A stretch of DNA of 64,000 nucleotides from Lantana camara (taxonomy: Eukaryota; Streptophyta; Magnoliopsida; Lamiales; Verbenaceae), in contig CM074860.1 of the NCBI GenBank assembly GCA_037501455.1, positions 39,628,501 through 39,692,500 on the forward strand. Reading direction: 5' to 3'. A program made the translations under genes and the position numbers. Below the pieces are notes generated by a model that saw only the letters and a program-made list of their open reading frames with translations, was not told the DNA's origin and did not search any database. How positions within the stretch are numbered: the stretch's first letter is position 1; each line of letters begins with the position of its first letter. Below are positions 58,899-64,000 of the stretch, one piece after another.

Positions 58899-61800
58899 AT
58901 GCCTCCAAGAAGACACAATCATCGGGATAGATCCCCCGAACGTCGCCATCACCGGGATCATTCTCCACAACCAGAGAACAATAATCCTCCTCCACCACCA
59001 CCACCACCACCACAAATGGATCCAGGAAATTATATGGAAAGACTTGCGGTATATTTGGAGCAAAGGAACCAAGAGATAAACAATGCCCCTCCGGCTAGAA
59101 ATCATGGAGGAGGTATTATTACTGCTACCCTTAGGGAGTTTAAAAATCAAAATCCACCGGTCTTCGTTGGTGGAAATGATGTGCAAGCAATGGAGTGACT
59201 AGTTTAAACAAACCGGATATGGGGTCTTATACCATGTGGACCATGGAGAAACTACAAATCACTCTTACCATGATACAAAGACAAACATACAATTGGTGGT
59301 CGAGTGTTCAAGTGAAATTAGAGGCCTCTGGGAAGGAAATTACTTAGGAAGTATTTGTTCCGGAATTCAAGAACAAGTACATCCTAAAAGCTACAAGAAG
59401 TAGACGCTTGAGAGAGTTCATGGATCTCAAAAAAGGAAGCATGTCGGCGACGGATTATATCAATGAATTTGAGAGGCTCTCACGCTATGCCCCCATTGCT
59501 ACTAATGATGATGAAAGCAAAGGCTTACAATTCCTTCAAAGGCTTTTGGAGGATATGAAGGATGCGTTAGAGGCTTCTAATACTAGCACATAGGTGAAGG
59601 TGACGGACAAAGCTTTGAGGGTTGAAGATCGGGTAGTTATGAGGAGAAAGAGTTCATATTCCGGGCAGGGATCTATTTCGGGGAGTTCTAACATGTTTGG
59701 GAAGAGGCCTGCATTTCAAGCTTTTCCACAAGCTAAGCCTCAAAATAAACAACCCCAACCCGCGGGACCGAATCAACCTTTGGTACTTCCGGCTCCAGCT
59801 AAGGCACTATACACCTACTGTCAAGGAAATCACCTTGTGGAAAATTATTTCAAATTGCATAAGAGGTGTTACGGGTGTGGAGTGGTGGATCATATGTTGA
59901 GCACCTGCCCAAAGAAGAGACAAGGACATGCTATGGGAGGCAATCAACGACCCGCTATTCAAGCTAGGGCCTACGCTTTGGGAGGCGAGTAGGAAGAAGC
60001 TGTGGAAATCCATCCTAATGCCTTTGTCGAAGGTATAATTAGCAACCATGGCACTACACTGCATGCATTGTTTGATCCCAGGGCTACTCATTCTTTTATT
60101 TCCCGGGACATTGCTTCTTCTATATCTTTACCTCTCTCCTTATATGTGCATGATTATGTGGTGAGTTCTCCCCTTGGGGAAAGCTTGGTTACTTGTAGAT
60201 ATACCAGGAGTGTACGGTGAGTTTTCAAGGCCGAGTTTTCCTTGCTGAGCTGATCGAGATGCCGATACAGAGGTACGGGGTAATCCTTAGTATAGATTAG
60301 TTGTTTGAGCATGGGACTAAGATGGATCATCGTTAGAAGAAGGTTACCTTTGGTTCAGTTGTGTTTACGGGCGAAAGGGTAAAGTCGAGCCCATTTTTTT
60401 CCTTTGTTGAGGCAAGTAAACTGGTCTGGGACGGTGTGACAGATTTTGTGGCCTATCTCTTAAATAGACCTAAGGATCAAGCCAAACTTGAGGAGACGGA
60501 GGTTGTGTAAGAGTATGCCGATGTTTTTCCTAAGACATTGGGCTCTTTACCACCCGATAGGGACATCGAGTTTGTAATAGACCTCTATCCTGGAGCAGAG
60601 CCTTTCTCAAAGACTCCCTACAGGATGGCTCCTGCTAAGTTAAAGGAGTTGAAGTCGCAGCTTGATGAGCTTCTAACTTGCGGGTACATCCGTTCGAGCA
60701 CTTCTCCGTAGGGTGCTCCCGTTTTGTTTATAAAGAAGAAGGATGGAACGTTAAGGATGTGCATTGACTACTGCGAGTTGAACCGGATGACAGTGAAGAA
60801 CAAATACCGTTTGCCTCGCATCAAGGAATTGTTCGATATTTTGCAAGGTTCTAAGGTTTACTCCAAGTTAGATCTGAGGTAGGATTATTATCAGCTGCGT
60901 ATCAGAGAGGAGGATATTCCGAAGACCGGGTTCAATACTCGGTATGGGCATTTTGAGTTCGTCGTGATACCGTTTGGATTAACAAATGCCCAAGCTATGT
61001 TCATGGACATGATACACCTAGTGTTCAGGTAGTTCCTTGATAAGTTTGTTATCATCTTTATAGACGACATTCTGGTGTATTCGAGGACCGCTAAAGAGCA
61101 TGTACAGCATATTGGACCGTCTTGGAAACACTAATGGAACACAAGCTTTATGCTATGTTCAGCAAGTGTGAGTTTTGGATGATAGAGTCATCTTCCTAGG
61201 CTATATTATCTCAGTCAATGGAATTGAGATTGATCCATCCACAATTGAAACCGTGCTACATTGGGAGAGACCGAGAAATGTGTTAGAGATCAGAAGTTTT
61301 CTTGGGTTAGAAGGGTCTTATCGCAGGTTTGTTAAGGACTTCTTTAAGGTTGTTGCCCCGTTGACCCGGTTAACTAAGAAGGAGGTAATGTTTGAATGGG
61401 ATGATAAGCGTGAAGCTAGCTTTCAAACTCCGAAGGTGAGACTGACATCGGCACCAGTACTTACACTAGGTACTAAAGGTTACGCAGTTTATACGGATGC
61501 TTCCAAGGAAGGTCTCGGGTGTATTTTGATGCAGAATGGTAGAGTGGTAGCTTATTCTTTAAGGAAGTTGAAGGAGTATGAGAAGAATTACCCTACCCAT
61601 GATCTTGAATTAGCTGTCGTTGTGTTTGCTTTGATGAAGTGGCGACACTATCTTTATGGTGCTATGTTTAAAGTGTTTACCGCATCAGAGTCTCAAGTAT
61701 CTCTTCTCTCAAAAGGATTTGAATGTGAGACAGAGGCGTTGGGTGGAGTTATTAGAGGATTATGATTGGACTATCCAGTACCACCCCGGTAAGGCCAATG

Positions 61801-62789
61801 TGGCAGCCGATGCCTTGAGTAGGAAAGCAAGTGTGGCTAATTTGGAAGCTGGTTCTTTGAGTTCGGGTTCAGAGGTTTTGGTTCTTTGAGCTAATTTGGA
61901 GATTATCAGGTTGCATGGAGTTCCGGATAGTATTGTTTCAGACCGAGATCCGAGGTTCACTTCGATCTTTTAGCAGAACCTTCAGAAGTGTTTGGGCACC
62001 AGGCTCAAGTTTAGCACCACCTCACATCCTCAAACAGACGGATAATCTGAAAGGTTAATTCAGTACTTAGAGGATATACTTTGAGCGTGTACATTGGATT
62101 TCCAATATCAGTGGGAAGAGCACCTAGTTTTGGTTGAGTTTGCCTACAATAACAGTTTTTAGGCTTCGATCAAGATGGCTCAGTATGAGGCACTTTATCG
62201 GAGAAACTGCAGGTCTCCCCTGTTTTGGGATATAGAAGATGGGAGATGGACGGAGGAAGATAAGCTCCAGAGAGCAGAATCTAAGGAAAAGATTGTTGCT
62301 ACCATTGAGAAGGTTCACAAGATCCGACAACGAATGAAGGTAGCTCAGGTTCGTCAGAAGAGTTATGCCGATAAGAAAAGAAGGCTTTTGGAGTTTGAAA
62401 TCGGAGATAGAGACTTTCTTAAAGCATCTTCGAAAAAGGGCTTCGTTTTAATAGGTAAAGGTGGAAATCTTAATTCACGATACCTCGGGCCTTTTGAGAT
62501 CTTGGGAAGGATTGGTGCGACAGCGTATAGGTTGGACCTACAACTAAGTTTGATCGGGATACACTACATGTTTCACGTTTCTCAACTTCCTAAGTATTAT
62601 CCCGATGAGGCAACCGTTCTCCCTGTTGAAGAGGTACAGCTAGAGCTGAACTTGACAGTAGTAAAGCACCCGGTTGCAATTCAGGACCGAAAAATACAAG
62701 TGTTAAGAAACCGGCAGATTCCTTTGGACAAAGTTCTTTGGAGAGATCAAAATCCGAAGAGTCTACTTGTGAGACTGAGGAGAAGATGA
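58899..62789 (+). pseudogene. Element G gag-pol remnant with integrase deletion
   Basis: Gag begins MPPRRHNHRDRSPERRHHRDHS, very like the gag start of A, followed by a proline run. Zinc knuckle CYGCGVVDHMLSTC lies near 59870-59910. TAG at 59990-59992 is at the gag/protease border. Protease LFDPRATHSF (Gly changed to Arg) lies near 60070. RT lies at about 60690-61160 with FIDDILVYS near 61060 and several stops, and RNase H ([11 protein letters not shown]) near 61490. After [13 protein letters not shown] (about 61850) the frame jumps to the second half of the integrase core ([17 protein letters not shown], about 61910). About 180-200 codons are therefore missing, including the HHCC finger and the first core Asp. 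GPY/F-like LNSRYLGPFEIL lies near 62470, and the frame ends at 62789 within a degraded chromodomain-like tail. Confidence 0.9.
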
Positions 62790-62845
62790 GAAGCTTGTGC
62801 CCCGAGACGTTTGAGACCCCAAGTCGGACCTGAGGACAGGTCCTT

Positions 62846-62861
62846 GCTAAGTGGGAGAGGT
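62846..62861 (+). other. Polypurine tract of element G
   Basis: CTAAGTGGGAGAGGT directly before the TGTGACACC start of the 3' LTR. Confidence 0.82.
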
Positions 62862-64000
62862 TGTGACACCACGTCTGCTCGCACGTATAGGTTTATGCAC
62901 GTGTGAGTTTAATTTTCGTATTTTTTTATTTTTTTTTCTTATTTCTTGTGCATTCACATTTGAGCTATATTTCTTTATTCAATTCTTATACGATTTATTA
63001 GAAATCTTTGCTAAGTATTTGCCTTGATCGTTCGATTTGATTCTTATGATTTGCGATTACGAATTTGAACCTGAGCATGCCTACTTCGTGTATAATGTGA
63101 ATTATATGATTCTTTGACTTAATTGACTGATTTATAAGTGCTTTGAACTTGTTTAAACTTGTTTGGACTCAATTGAACTTTAGTTCAAAGTTTTGGGCCT
63201 TTTTGTAAATTGGCCACCCTTGAGTCATTTCTTTGTAACTTGAGCTCAGGAACTCAGATTTGAGTTCTATCATTACCATTGGACTCGAATTGATGATTCG
63301 GAGCCAATGGAACAAGCCTTGTAACTTTTTTTGATGCCATTTTGACCCCAACGATGTAGATTTTGACCCTACGTACCTAGAATGCCACTATATTGCCACT
63401 TTAGAGCTAGTAACCTAATTCTCACTCTAACCTTGAATTATTACACCCAAAATTCATCTCCCTCCTCCAATTTTCAGCTGAAAATCGAATCAAGCAAGAG
63501 AGAAAGAGAGAAGAAGAACTCCAAGCTTTGTCCTCCATTGTTCCAACCCTTGAGCTCAAGATTTGAACCTTTCTTGCTCCAACTCTTCAAGGTAATTCTA
63601 GATTTGAATTCCCTATAATTTTGTGCTCAATATGCTTTACTTGAACCTTGCTATATGTTGGAAATTTCATAAGTTTGGCTTGCATGTGGAATAGTGAGGG
63701 TTTTATAGAGATTTGGATATTTTATGCTTCTCTTGCTTTCATGGAAATTTATGACTTATATGTTGATCATTGAAGAGTATTTATTGCTTATCTTGAGCTT
63801 TGAAGCATAGTAGTTGGTTGGAAATGAATTAAAAAATAATGCATATATGAGTTTTGGAAGAAATGGATGAATACTTGTGCTTCTTTGATCCTTGCTTCCT
63901 TTAATGATTTGCATAAGTTTATATTTGGTATTTGCTTGGATTCCTTGCATTATATTGTAGTATAATTGACCCTTTACCTTTCCACATGTTGAGGGTTTGA
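62862..64000 (+). repeat. 3' LTR of element G (first 1139 bp)
   Basis: Parallel to 55706-56830 with many substitutions. The TATA box of the left copy is changed to TACCTA here, while the donor CTTCAA-GGTAATT at 63592 is kept. Truncated by the window end. Confidence 0.9.

Larger units (their letters stand above)
55706..64000 (+). mobile_element. Element G: decayed Ty3/gypsy Tekay/Del-like retrotransposon, cut by the window edge
   Basis: Plus-strand element: 5' LTR 55706-58702, PBS 58711-58724, gag-pol remnant 58899-62789, PPT 62846-62861 and the first 1139 bp of the 3' LTR. The LTRs differ by roughly 8-10% over the first few hundred bases. GGCCT precedes it at 55701-55705 and should recur after its right end outside the window. 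The integrase has a large internal deletion. Confidence 0.9.

Noticed and set aside
1..64000. Host protein-coding genes or an envelope-type gene in any element
   Set aside because: Every long frame belongs to gag-pol or to LTR noise. No membrane glycoprotein-like frame lies between integrase and PPT in A, B, C or G.

Overview
The window looks like repeat-rich intergenic DNA from a flowering plant, probably a eudicot with a large genome. No host gene, rRNA, or canonical tRNA gene was recognised, and the sequence does not identify the species. Nearly every base can be assigned to Ty3/gypsy LTR retrotransposons of chromovirus type. They resemble the Tekay/Del lineage: long LTRs, an initiator-Met-tRNA primer site, gag with zinc knuckles, PR-RT-RNaseH-IN order and a chromodomain-like tail. 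One miniature TRIM element and one CACTA DNA transposon are also present.

The elements are nested up to seven deep. An old element F (only 54922-55705 left, minus strand) was hit on the left by LTR E (53923-54921) and on the right by element G (55706 to beyond the right edge, plus strand). LTR E was interrupted by element D (minus; visible part 40857-53922), which also carries a solo LTR at 45916-49199. The left LTR of D was interrupted by element A (minus, 1-40856; its outer LTR begins about 2 bp before the window). A received four insertions: a TRIM (3297-17842), a solo LTR (19918-24251), the young intact element B (28205-38322) and a CACTA element (38633-39795). The TRIM was split by element C (3614-17668, plus), and the leader of C was split by a 4.1-kb solo LTR (6525-10671). 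By hand comparison LTR divergence rises outward in this stack: B about 0.6%, C about 1.5%, A about 3%, D roughly 5-7%. G, outside that stack, is roughly 8-10%.

Only B keeps an uninterrupted gag-pol frame (1502 codons). A, C, D, F and G are pseudogenes with stops, frameshifts and deletions; several stops are CAG to TAG changes, as expected for decay of methylated plant DNA.

Two unexpected patterns recur between otherwise divergent LTRs. First, each LTR complete enough to test contains a plausible intron: a donor downstream of a likely promoter, then a branch-site-like hairpin (CAGTC-loop-GACTGAC), a pyrimidine tract and a GCAG acceptor, often followed by a conserved GCTAGGCGG block. Second, inside that intron, 370-830 nt after the donor, six LTR families carry a cluster of short palindromes of the form arm-AC-NNNN-GT-arm', where the arms differ between families but the format and position stay the same. 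I found no description of this to rely on and regard it as the main candidate for an undescribed feature.
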